Source of the DNA: an uncultured Actinomycetes bacterium
GTDB taxonomy: Bacteria > Actinomycetota > Actinomycetes > Nanopelagicales > Nanopelagicaceae
Reading direction: 5' to 3'
NCBI GenBank assembly: GCA_903832395.1
Contig: CAILBF010000056.1
Location: forward strand, 1-9,075
DNA length: 9,075 nucleotides
Of the stretch, positions 1-6,859 are shown in pieces. The translations under genes were made by a program, and so were the position numbers. Every line of letters begins with the position of its first letter. The stretch's first letter is position 1. The notes under the pieces are model-generated. The model ran no database searches, was not told the origin of the DNA, and worked only from the letters and a program-made list of their open reading frames with translations.

Positions 1-1
1 A

Positions 2-553
2 GTTGGACTTGGCGATCGAGCTAAGTCAAAGTACAAGACTTATTCATTAGGAATGAAACAGCGCTTGGGAATTGCAGCGGCCTTACTCCCACAACCAAAA
101 CTTTTAATGCTCGATGAACCAACGAATGGTTTGGATCCCGAAGGAATTCAAGAAGTACGTGCGCTTTTGCGCTCGCTGGCAAATGATGGAACATCTGTTT
201 TTGTTTCATCTCACCTTCTCTCCGAACTCGAACTCATTAGCGATTATTTAGTCATGCTGCGCCAAGGCGAAGTCGTTTTTACCGGCAAGATGACGGATTT
301 AATGCTCAATCAACAACCTGTGATTATCGCTAAAGGCGCGAATGATGAAGATCTCTCGGTTCTGCTGAAGATTGCCGAGACTGCTGGACACCACGCAGTA
401 ATTCGTGATGGTGCTGTCCATGTTGAAGGACCAGCTGCCTGGGCAATTGAATTCAATCGAGCGGCATTTGATGCTGGAATAACGCTCTCTCAGTTAACAC
501 CACAGCTACCAAACCTTGAAGAAACCTTCTTTGAAATGACAGGTGAAAAATAA
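2..553 (+). CDS. ABC exporter ATP-binding subunit, 5' end outside the window
   Basis: This is the nucleotide-binding subunit of an ABC-2 type exporter; it hydrolyses ATP on the cytoplasmic side to power the permease encoded next. The frame is open from base 2, so only the C-terminal 183 residues are present; Walker A and the Q-loop lie upstream of the window. Visible motifs are a variant ABC signature (YSLGMKQR, bases 41-64), Walker B with D-loop (LLMLDEPTNGLDP, about 101-139) and the switch-histidine region (SSHLL). After these comes an accessory C-terminal segment ending in NLEETFFEMTGE, typical of ATPases in bacitracin/lantibiotic-type and other drug exporters. The ATG at 53 lies inside the signature motif and cannot be the true start. 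The stop overlaps the permease ATG by one base (TAATG), indicating co-translation. The substrate cannot be read from the sequence. Confidence 0.93.
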   Translation, partial: VGLGDRAKSKYKTYSLGMKQRLGIAAALLPQPKLLMLDEPTNGLDPEGIQEVRALLRSLANDGTSVFVSSHLLSELELISDYLVMLRQGEVVFTGKMTDLMLNQQPVIIAKGANDEDLSVLLKIAETAGHHAVIRDGAVHVEGPAAWAIEFNRAAFDAGITLSQLTPQLPNLEETFFEMTGEK

Positions 554-1359
554 TGTGGAACGTTGCATTTGCAGAACTACGCAAACTACGCAGGCCAACG
601 CTATTTCTCGGCACAATGGGCGCAGTTGTTTTCTTCAGCGGGTTATTTTCAGCGCTTTTATTTTTACTTATTGATTCCCCCGATGGGAACTCTGATCGTG
701 GCCGGACAGTTAGCCGAGAAGTTCTAGGTCTTGCAACTGGAGGAGTTCAAGGGTTTAGTAGAGTTGGCGGTTTTCTTGGAATAATTGCACTTTGCGTCTT
801 TGCGGCTCAAACTTCTCAAGAATATACATATGGAACCTTACGCAACTTGTTAGTTCGCCAACCCGGTCGCATGCGAGTGCTAGCCGGAAAATTCATTGCC
901 ATGAAACTGTTTGCACTTGTGATGATCGTTCTCTCTGCCATTGTTAGCATTGCAATTTCGTTGTTGCTGGCACCTCGAGCTAAAGTCTCAACTGATCTGT
1001 GGTTTGGTAGCGATGGTCGGCATGCACTCCTTACAACTTTCATCAATGTTGTTATCTCAGTCATTGGCTATGGCGTGATTGGAATGGTTCTTGGTCTACT
1101 TCTTCGCTCTCCGATAAGCGCAATTTCATTGGGAGTTCTCTGGTTATTAATAGTAGAAAATCTCTTAATTGCAGTTAAAGCTTCATTGCAAGACTGGTTG
1201 CCCGGGGCTCAACTTCAGGCGATTGCTTCAGGTGGACGCCCTAGGGGTATGGGTACTGGGATTGAATACTCACACGCACTACTAATTGGTGGAGTATATG
1301 TAGCGGTAGGAACCGTCATTGCATCGTTGCTCTTTGTTCGCCGTGATGTATCTAATTGA
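553..1359 (+). CDS. ABC-2 type exporter permease subunit
   Basis: This 268-residue integral membrane protein is the transmembrane partner of the preceding ATPase. I count about six hydrophobic segments: near residues 17-40, 72-86, 112-138, 160-185, 188-208 and 240-262. Between the second and third lies the cytoplasmic coupling segment (EYTYGTLRNLLVRQPGR), a pattern common to ABC-2 permeases, where a Glu and a GTLR-L-P-R stretch precede a lysine-containing helix. The start is the ATG at 553, sharing its A with the TAA of the ATPase gene. AGGTGA at 541-546 serves as ribosome binding site six bases upstream. The family is clear. The transported molecule (lipid, peptide or drug) is not, because no dedicated biosynthetic or immunity gene is next to it in the visible part. 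Confidence 0.88.
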   Translation: MWNVAFAELRKLRRPTLFLGTMGAVVFFSGLFSALLFLLIDSPDGNSDRGRTVSREVLGLATGGVQGFSRVGGFLGIIALCVFAAQTSQEYTYGTLRNLLVRQPGRMRVLAGKFIAMKLFALVMIVLSAIVSIAISLLLAPRAKVSTDLWFGSDGRHALLTTFINVVISVIGYGVIGMVLGLLLRSPISAISLGVLWLLIVENLLIAVKASLQDWLPGAQLQAIASGGRPRGMGTGIEYSHALLIGGVYVAVGTVIASLLFVRRDVSN

Positions 1360-1409
1360 GGACACCAGCACCTAATACCCGTCTTTTCTAAGGTTACTCA
1401 ATTATTCTT

Positions 1410-1434
1410 GACCCCTTCCCCCGGAGGTCTTCAT
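1410..1434 (+). promoter_or_regulatory. Ribosome binding site and possible small hairpin deciding the TTG start
   Basis: GGAGG at 1423-1427 is a full Shine-Dalgarno core seven bases before the TTG at 1435, which fixes that TTG as the start. The SD core faces a complementary CCTTC at 1414-1418 across a CCCC loop. GACC (1410-1413) can also pair with GGTC (1426-1429), although the two stems cannot both form without a bulge. The sequence shows the complementarity; that it restrains translation is only inference. Confidence 0.6.
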
Positions 1435-2637
1435 TTGAGAAAACACAGAGCGATTTCATTTGCTCTCATCGCTGCACTGACGCTGACAACTGCGCCGGCT
1501 CTAGCTTCGACCCCTAAACCAACGCTTGCACAGATTGCTGCAGCTAAAAAAATTGAAGCGGAAAAGAAAAAAGCGGCCGATGCTCAAGCGGCAAAGCTAG
1601 CTGCAGCAAATCAAAATTTACGAGCACTAACTGCTAAAGCTAACGCTGCAACTGCGCTTTATGCGCAAGCACAGAGAGAGTTAGCAATCGCGGTAGCGGC
1701 ATCACGAGCTGCCGCACAGTATGCCCTCGAAACTGAAGCTGCTGTCGTTGAGGCACATCGAGTAATTGGACAACTTGCAACGAATGCTTACATCATGGGT
1801 GGAAGCATGAGCGATATTCAACCTTTGCTCAGTGCCAATGGCCCGCAGGAATTAATGGATCAACTCAGCACATTGAGCACACTTGGATCAAAGAATACGA
1901 TTGCGCTAGAGCGATTTAAAGCCGCTGAGGTTATTGCTAAGGCCGCAAAGCAGGCCGCCGATAATGCAAAAGCTGCACAACAGGCTGCAACCAATAAAGT
2001 CGCTGCGGCCAAAAAGTCCGCCGATGATGCAAAAGCTGCGCAGGCAATCGAAGTTGCTAAATTACAAAAGCTTCAAGATCAACTGATGAAAGAGTTATCG
2101 AGTGCGCGCAAAGTTCGCGTAACTCTTGAACAACAACGGCAACTTGCTTTACTGGAGGAAGCTAAAGCTAATCAGGCCGAGATAACTCCGGGGCAGTCAA
2201 AGATTTGGCCAGATAAAGGATTTAAAGGCCGATCAACAATTAGAACCACGGAAGCCCAGCGTCTCAAGGCCGTTAGTTATGCAAAAACTCAAGTCTTGGC
2301 ACGTAAGCCATACGTCTGGGGTGCACAAGGACCGAATAGTTTTGACTGCTCCGGTCTAGTTTTTGCCGCCTATAGATATGCGGGATTGGTTTGGCCAAAT
2401 TGGGATCGCCTCAACGCTGCGCTTTATTCGACGTACACCATGCATGTTTCACTCAACGCTCTCGTTCCGGGAGATCTTTTGTTCTACTCATACGATGGCA
2501 GCATCTCTTCGATCCACCACATCACAATTTATGCCGGCAATGGCATGATGTGGGAAGCTAATTCGAAAAAAGTAGGCTTGATTTACTCAAGTATTTACAG
2601 CGTTAAAGGGCTTATGCCATTTGGTGGGCGGGTCTAG
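1435..2637 (+). CDS. Secreted NlpC/P60 (peptidase C40) cell-wall hydrolase with coiled-coil N-terminal part
   Basis: The predicted 400-residue exported protein probably cuts peptidoglycan stem peptides (D-Glu to diamino-acid bond), as RipA-like enzymes do in Actinobacteria. TTG 1435 was chosen because GGAGG lies seven bases upstream and it begins a clean signal peptide: MRKHR, a hydrophobic core, then APALA with cleavage likely after residue 24. An in-frame TTG at 1408 would put nine residues ahead of the signal and has no SD. Residues about 30-245 are Ala/Lys/Gln-rich and predicted coiled coil, with a 21-residue internal repetition. The catalytic domain spans about 276-400: the nucleophile is Cys305 in FDCSG, the histidine is in IHHITIY (probably His362), and Glu374 is the best third residue (MMWEA). 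Similar coiled-coil plus NlpC/P60 proteins are often kept inactive until division partners release them; that is family knowledge. tilS begins nine bases after the stop, so the two may share a transcript. Confidence 0.9.
   Translation: MRKHRAISFALIAALTLTTAPALASTPKPTLAQIAAAKKIEAEKKKAADAQAAKLAAANQNLRALTAKANAATALYAQAQRELAIAVAASRAAAQYALETEAAVVEAHRVIGQLATNAYIMGGSMSDIQPLLSANGPQELMDQLSTLSTLGSKNTIALERFKAAEVIAKAAKQAADNAKAAQQAATNKVAAAKKSADDAKAAQAIEVAKLQKLQDQLMKELSSARKVRVTLEQQRQLALLEEAKANQAEITPGQSKIWPDKGFKGRSTIRTTEAQRLKAVSYAKTQVLARKPYVWGAQGPNSFDCSGLVFAAYRYAGLVWPNWDRLNAALYSTYTMHVSLNALVPGDLLFYSYDGSISSIHHITIYAGNGMMWEANSKKVGLIYSSIYSVKGLMPFGGRV
1957..2043 (+). repeat. Imperfect direct repeat within the coiled coil (two 24-bp copies, 63-bp period)
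   Basis: Bases 1957-1980 and 2020-2043 match at 21 of 24 positions. They encode ADNAKAAQ and ADDAKAAQ. The 63-bp spacing equals 21 residues, or three heptads, so the copies stay in register in a coiled coil. This looks like an internal duplication that lengthened the stalk of the NlpC/P60 protein, although alanine-rich bias could also create it. Confidence 0.65.
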
Positions 2638-2646
2638 TCTGAGCAC

Positions 2647-3603
2647 ATGAGCTCTAGCGCACCGGCAGTCCGAAGCGCCGTGCGGTCGTGGTTAGAAAAG
2701 TTTGAAGCTGGCGACGTAATTATTGTTGCGGTATCAGGTGGCGCCGACTCATTAGCACTTGCTGCGGCGCTTTCACTCGAGGCTCCAAAGTTAGCAATTA
2801 AAATTCATGCAGTAACGATTGATCACCAACTTCAATCGGAGTCTGCAAAGCAAGCAGCTAACGTTGTTGCCCAGATGCAAACACTCGGTATCGACGCAAC
2901 TGTTGAGAAAGTAACTGTTACGATCACAGAAGGTTTAGAGGCATCGGCACGAAAAGCTCGATATGCCGCACTTGACGCAGCAGCTGAAAAATTAAATGCA
3001 GCGGGAATTTTCTTAGGACATACGCGCGACGATCAAGCTGAAACTGTTTTACTCGGATTAGCTCGGGGCTCCGGCACGCGTTCGTTATCTGGAATGGCCG
3101 CACACAGCGGTACATACATTCGTCCATTACTTGCAATTACCCGGTCACAAACAGAGAGCATGTGTGAAGAGCTGGCGCTAAACATCTGGTTTGATCCACA
3201 CAATCAAGATTCTCAATTTGCTCGAGTTCGAGTGCGTGCTGAAGCACTTCCAGTTTTAGAGAAAACTATTGGTCCGGGAATCTCTGAGGCACTTTCACGA
3301 AGCGCTGAGTTATTGCGCGATGATGCCGATGCCCTAGATGCTTGGGCCGAGCGAGAAGCACGGGAGTTAGATTTGGCAGATTTAGAGTGCGAACATCTAG
3401 CCAGCCTTCCGAGGGCGATCCGCAGTCGCATCGTCCGAGCGGCGATTTACGCCGCAGGAGCTCCCTCAGGGTCGATTTCAGCCGATCATGTGGCCTGCGT
3501 TGAGGCTTTAATCACGTCATGGAGCGGCCAAGGGGCGGCCCACCTGCCAGGTGGTGTGAAGGTTGAGCGTTTTTCGGGCAGACTTTCGCTCTTACGTAAC
3601 TGA
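2647..3603 (+). CDS. tilS: tRNA(Ile)-lysidine synthetase TilS
   Basis: TilS attaches lysine to C34 of the CAU-anticodon isoleucine tRNA, using ATP, so that the tRNA reads AUA and is charged with Ile instead of Met. The 318-residue protein has the N-type PP-loop SGGADS (residues 30-35) near the N-terminus and the conserved HTRDDQAET (125-133), followed by the RGSGTRSLSGM stretch. The C-terminal part from about residue 215 is the substrate-binding portion. Its length fits the short TilS form, without the extra C-terminal domain of the about 430-residue E. coli enzyme. The start ATG at 2647 has no good Shine-Dalgarno, so translation may depend on ribosomes finishing the NlpC/P60 gene nine bases upstream. 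The tilS-hpt-ftsH order is widely conserved in Gram-positive bacteria and supports the call. Confidence 0.96.
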   Translation: MSSSAPAVRSAVRSWLEKFEAGDVIIVAVSGGADSLALAAALSLEAPKLAIKIHAVTIDHQLQSESAKQAANVVAQMQTLGIDATVEKVTVTITEGLEASARKARYAALDAAAEKLNAAGIFLGHTRDDQAETVLLGLARGSGTRSLSGMAAHSGTYIRPLLAITRSQTESMCEELALNIWFDPHNQDSQFARVRVRAEALPVLEKTIGPGISEALSRSAELLRDDADALDAWAEREARELDLADLECEHLASLPRAIRSRIVRAAIYAAGAPSGSISADHVACVEALITSWSGQGAAHLPGGVKVERFSGRLSLLRN

Positions 3604-3607
3604 CCTT

Positions 3608-3614
3608 GAGGGAG
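3608..3614 (+). promoter_or_regulatory. Ribosome binding site deciding the hpt start
   Basis: GAGGGAG at 3608-3614 lies five bases before the in-frame GTG at 3620, just after the tilS stop at 3601-3603. It makes GTG 3620 a better start than the TTG at 3563, which lies inside tilS with no SD at proper spacing. Confidence 0.75.
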
Positions 3615-3619
3615 CCTTC

Positions 3620-4171
3620 GTGGATTTAGCTGGAGTAGAAAACGACATCGAACGTGTTGTCGTTACCGAAAAAGAGTTGCAAGAAAAAATCAAATCGTTG
3701 GCTGCCGATATAGCTAAAGATTATGAAGGCAAGGACCTGTTATTAATAGGTGTTTTAAAAGGCGCGGTCATGGCAATGGCCGATCTTTCACGTGCACTTC
3801 AACGCCATGTTGATATGGATTGGATGGCGGTTTCTTCATACGGTTCTGGTACGAAATCTAGCGGCGTCGTTCGTATTCTTAAGGATTTAGATCGCGACAT
3901 AACTGGACGAAACGTTTTAATCGTTGAGGATATTGTTGACTCAGGATTAACGCTCTCGTGGCTTAAAGCTAACCTCGAATCTCGTGGAGCTGGAAGCGTT
4001 GAAATTCTTGCGATCTTACGCAAACCCGAAGCTGCCAAAGTAAAAGTTGACGTTAAATATGTTGGCTTTGAAATTCCACCTGATTTTGTTGTTGGCTATG
4101 GGCTCGACTTTGACGAAAAATATCGCAACCTTCCATTTATCGCCGTGCTTGCTAAGCACATGTATTCATAA
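3620..4171 (+). CDS. hpt: Hypoxanthine(-guanine) phosphoribosyltransferase
   Basis: This cytoplasmic purine-salvage enzyme converts hypoxanthine or guanine plus PRPP into IMP or GMP. The PRPP-binding loop is clear (VLIVEDIVDSGLTL, with Glu103, Asp104 and Asp107), as is the upstream GVLKGAV phosphate-binding turn and the C-terminal FVVGYGLDFDEKYRNLP stretch typical of the bacterial enzyme. With the GTG at 3620 the protein has 183 residues, the usual family length. The TTG at 3563 would add 19 residues that only read tilS coding sequence out of frame. It follows tilS by 16 nt and precedes ftsH by 28 nt, clearly in one operon. In Bacillus subtilis the TilS and HprT proteins have been reported to act together as an activator of ftsH; whether anything similar happens here cannot be seen. 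Confidence 0.95.
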   Translation: MDLAGVENDIERVVVTEKELQEKIKSLAADIAKDYEGKDLLLIGVLKGAVMAMADLSRALQRHVDMDWMAVSSYGSGTKSSGVVRILKDLDRDITGRNVLIVEDIVDSGLTLSWLKANLESRGAGSVEILAILRKPEAAKVKVDVKYVGFEIPPDFVVGYGLDFDEKYRNLPFIAVLAKHMYS

Positions 4172-4199
4172 TTCCCCAAAGAAAGAAGAGAACTCAAAG

Positions 4200-6266
4200 A
4201 TGTCTGAAGCCAAAAAGCCCGTAGAAAAACCGGCGAAGAAGAGCCCGCTCAAGAAAAGTTTTGCGGGAAATTCAACTCCTAAGAAACCCGTCACTCGTGC
4301 GGGCCGAATTTTTCGCGGGCCACTTTTTTGGATTCTAATTGCAATTTTTGTAGTCTCGATTTTTGGTCAAATTACTTCAGCTGCCAATCGTTATACACAA
4401 ATTGAAACCTCACAGGCACTAGATGCAATTTCGCAGTCCAAAGTTGAATCAGCCGAGATCGTTGATAAGGATCAAAAGATTCGACTAGTTTTAAAACCTG
4501 GTGAGACCATTAAAGGCGCGACAAAAGTTGAATCTTCGTATGTCGCTCGCCAGGAGCCAACAATTGTTGATGCACTCACCTCAAACCCACCAATAAAAGG
4601 GTGGAACGTCCGTGTTCCATCACAATCACTTCTGGTTTCATTTTTGTTCTCGATTATCCCCTTCCTATTAATTGGCTTCCTTTTCTTCTGGATGATGAGC
4701 CAGGCCCAAGGCGGAAATAAGGTTTTCCAATTCGGTAAATCTCGTGCAAAGCTGCAAAACAACGATGTTCCTAAGACGACCTTTAAGGACGTGGCCGGCG
4801 CTGATGAAGCCATTGCCGAACTAGAAGAGATAAAAGATTTTCTAGCCAACCCCGATAAGTACGGTGTATTAGGCGCCAAAATTCCTAAAGGCGTTTTGCT
4901 CTTTGGCCCTCCAGGAACTGGAAAGACGCTTCTTGCCCGCGCAGTTGCAGGCGAAGCCGGAGTTCCGTTCTATTCCATCTCCGGATCAGACTTTGTTGAA
5001 ATGTTTGTTGGTGTTGGTGCTGCACGTGTACGCGATCTCTTTACTCAAGCCAAAGCAAATGCACCAGCAATTGTTTTCGTTGATGAAATTGATGCAGTCG
5101 GTCGCCAGCGCGGTACCGGAATGGGTGGCGGGCACGATGAGCGTGAACAAACACTCAACCAACTATTAGTTGAAATGGATGGCTTTGAAGAAAATACAAA
5201 GGTTATTCTTATCGCCGCAACTAACCGTCCCGATGTTTTAGATCCAGCGTTATTGCGCCCTGGACGCTTCGATCGCCAAATTGCAGTTGACCGCCCTGAT
5301 TTAAAGGGACGCGAAGCGATTCTTGCAGTCCATGCAAAAAATAAACCATTGGGCCCAGATGTTAAGTTAATTGATTATGCTCGCAGAACTCCTGGTTTTA
5401 CTGGAGCCGATCTCGCGAACGTTCTCAACGAAGCTGCACTTTTGACTGCTCGTGAAGAGAAGAAAGTAATTTCAGATAAAGAACTCGATGAGGCAATTGA
5501 TCGCGTAATGGCCGGACCACAACGTAAGTCACGCATTATGAGTGATGATGAGCGTCGGGTAACGGCTTATCACGAGGCTGGTCACGCACTAGTAGCGCAC
5601 GCTCTCCCACACACTGACCCAGTTCATAAAATTACAATCATGCCGCGAGGCCGCGCCCTTGGTTACACCATGATTCTCCCTGATGAGGATCGATATTCGA
5701 TTACTCGTAATCAGTTGCTCGATCAGTTGGCTTACTCTCTTGGAGGGCGCGCAGCTGAGGAGTTAATTTTCCATGATCCATCAACAGGTGCATCTAACGA
5801 CATTGAAAAGGCAACATCACTGGCTCGCGCAATGGTTACTCAGTATGGAATGACTGAAGCTATTGGCGCCATTAAGTTGGGTGCAAATGCTGATGCGCCA
5901 TTTATGGGACGCGATTACGGCCACCAACGTGATTATTCGGAAAGTATTGCTGGGTTAGTCGATAGCGAAATCCGAAAGCTAATTGAAAATGCGCATCAAG
6001 AGGCCTTTGACATCTTGGTAGCAAATCGCAAGATTCTAGATGAGATGGTCTTAGAGCTTCTCGATAAAGAAACCCTTAATAAAGAGGAGATTGAAGTTAT
6101 TTTCAAGAAAGTTAAATCGGTTACTTCAAGACCGGCATGGACTGGCTCAATTACGCGCATCCCTTCAGATCAACCCCCAGTTGAAGTTCCAGCACGAGTG
6201 ATGGTTGAGGCTCCAGAAGTAAAAAAACCAGTACGCCGCAAGAAGGCACCAAGTGACGATCAATAA
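4200..6266 (+). CDS. ftsH: ATP-dependent zinc metalloprotease FtsH
   Basis: FtsH is a membrane-anchored AAA+ protease that forms hexamers and degrades damaged membrane proteins and some short-lived regulators. The 688-residue protein has a Lys-rich cytosolic tail (1-35), TM1 (about 41-58), an external domain (about 59-143) and TM2 (144-166). The AAA module follows: Walker A GPPGTGKT with Lys242, Walker B FVDEID with Asp295 and Glu296, and the second region of homology with arginine fingers Arg356 and Arg359. The protease has HEAGH (His458, Glu459, His462) and a third zinc ligand, Asp534, in SNDIEKAT. All catalytic residues are present. The start is ATG 4200, with AAGAAGAG nine bases upstream. 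The frame stays open back to 4047, but that part reads through hpt out of frame and is not coding. The C-terminus is basic (KKPVRRKKAP) and its last 14 bases overlap folE. Confidence 0.97.
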   Translation: MSEAKKPVEKPAKKSPLKKSFAGNSTPKKPVTRAGRIFRGPLFWILIAIFVVSIFGQITSAANRYTQIETSQALDAISQSKVESAEIVDKDQKIRLVLKPGETIKGATKVESSYVARQEPTIVDALTSNPPIKGWNVRVPSQSLLVSFLFSIIPFLLIGFLFFWMMSQAQGGNKVFQFGKSRAKLQNNDVPKTTFKDVAGADEAIAELEEIKDFLANPDKYGVLGAKIPKGVLLFGPPGTGKTLLARAVAGEAGVPFYSISGSDFVEMFVGVGAARVRDLFTQAKANAPAIVFVDEIDAVGRQRGTGMGGGHDEREQTLNQLLVEMDGFEENTKVILIAATNRPDVLDPALLRPGRFDRQIAVDRPDLKGREAILAVHAKNKPLGPDVKLIDYARRTPGFTGADLANVLNEAALLTAREEKKVISDKELDEAIDRVMAGPQRKSRIMSDDERRVTAYHEAGHALVAHALPHTDPVHKITIMPRGRALGYTMILPDEDRYSITRNQLLDQLAYSLGGRAAEELIFHDPSTGASNDIEKATSLARAMVTQYGMTEAIGAIKLGANADAPFMGRDYGHQRDYSESIAGLVDSEIRKLIENAHQEAFDILVANRKILDEMVLELLDKETLNKEEIEVIFKKVKSVTSRPAWTGSITRIPSDQPPVEVPARVMVEAPEVKKPVRRKKAPSDDQ
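6240..6246 (+). promoter_or_regulatory. Ribosome binding site for folE inside ftsH
   Basis: AAGAAGG, six bases before the GTG at 6253, supports that unusual start within the end of ftsH and suggests coupled translation. Confidence 0.65.
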
Positions 6267-6855
6267 GGTTTCCGTTAGCGATGGCCGTGCATCGGCTCCT
6301 TATGATCAAGCGCGTGCAGAGCGCGCTATTCGCGAACTCTTATTTGCTCTAGGTGAAGATCCAGATCGCGAGGGTTTAGTAGAAACTCCAGCCCGTGTTG
6401 CACGTGCAATGAAAGAGAATTTTGGTGGGCTTTGGCAGTCACCGGAAGATGTATTAACAACTACTTTTGATATCGGACATGAAGAGTTAGTCATTGTTCG
6501 AGATATAGAAGTCTTTTCACACTGCGAACACCACTTAACGCCTTTTCATGGGGTTGCACACATTGGATATATTCCAAGCGGGAAAATTACTGGTCTTTCT
6601 AAGTTAGCGCGCCTAGTTGATGTCTATGCAAAACGTCCTCAAGTGCAAGAGCGCCTAACAACACAAATTGCCGATGCTTTAGTTGAAATCCTTAATCCAC
6701 TTGGTGTGATTGTCATTATCGACTGCGAACATTTATGTATGTCGATGCGCGGAGTAAAGAAATCACATGCGCGAACAACCACTAGTGCCGTTCGAGGCGT
6801 TTTACTAAATGCCGCCACACGCGCAGAAGCAATCAGCCTTATTACGCATCGGTAA
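6253..6855 (+). CDS. folE: GTP cyclohydrolase I, type IA
   Basis: FolE catalyses the first step of tetrahydrofolate synthesis, GTP to 7,8-dihydroneopterin triphosphate plus formate, as a zinc-dependent cytoplasmic homodecamer. The 200-residue length is normal. Zinc ligands are visible as Cys91 and His94 in HCEHH, and Cys162 in CEHLCM. The core PSGKITGLSKLARLVD, the KRPQVQERL helix and the MRGVKK substrate loop are intact. The C-terminal TRAEAISLI is a usual family ending. The start is GTG 6253, overlapping ftsH by 14 nt and preceded by AAGAAGG. It is the first of four consecutive folate genes. Confidence 0.97.
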   Translation: MTINKVSVSDGRASAPYDQARAERAIRELLFALGEDPDREGLVETPARVARAMKENFGGLWQSPEDVLTTTFDIGHEELVIVRDIEVFSHCEHHLTPFHGVAHIGYIPSGKITGLSKLARLVDVYAKRPQVQERLTTQIADALVEILNPLGVIVIIDCEHLCMSMRGVKKSHARTTTSAVRGVLLNAATRAEAISLITHR

Positions 6856-6859
6856 AACC

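Noticed and set aside
578..595. Tandem ACTACGCA repeat at the start of the permease gene
   Set aside because: Just two short copies encoding the LRKLRRP membrane-proximal basic stretch; chance and coding bias are enough to explain it.
1..1359. Exporter pair as part of an antimicrobial or defence system
   Set aside because: No precursor peptide, modification enzyme, sensor kinase or immunity gene is visible next to it. It is only a common ABC-2 exporter, and the left flank is not in the window.
1373..1378. TAATAC as a -10 element in the gap before the NlpC/P60 gene
   Set aside because: No -35-like hexamer lies about 17 bases upstream. A promoter in this 75-nt gap is plausible, but the match is too weak to call.
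3540..3554. Perfect 7-bp inverted repeat around one base, a possible operator or terminator upstream of hpt
   Set aside because: It lies inside tilS and encodes the HLPGG stretch that is conserved in that protein's C-terminal part. The only T-run follows about 15 bases later, so it is not a terminator, and coding constraint explains it.
4472..4879. Open antisense frame of 135 codons opposite ftsH
   Set aside because: It is the complement of a highly conserved coding region. The product has no recognisable domain and no promoter or RBS is evident, so it is a shadow frame.
6809..6859. ATG 6809 as the folP start
   Set aside because: The added 17 residues lie over the conserved end of folE and do not resemble a clear family motif. 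GAGG is 11 bases upstream, which is too far for a good SD. It stays possible but is less likely than ATG 6860.
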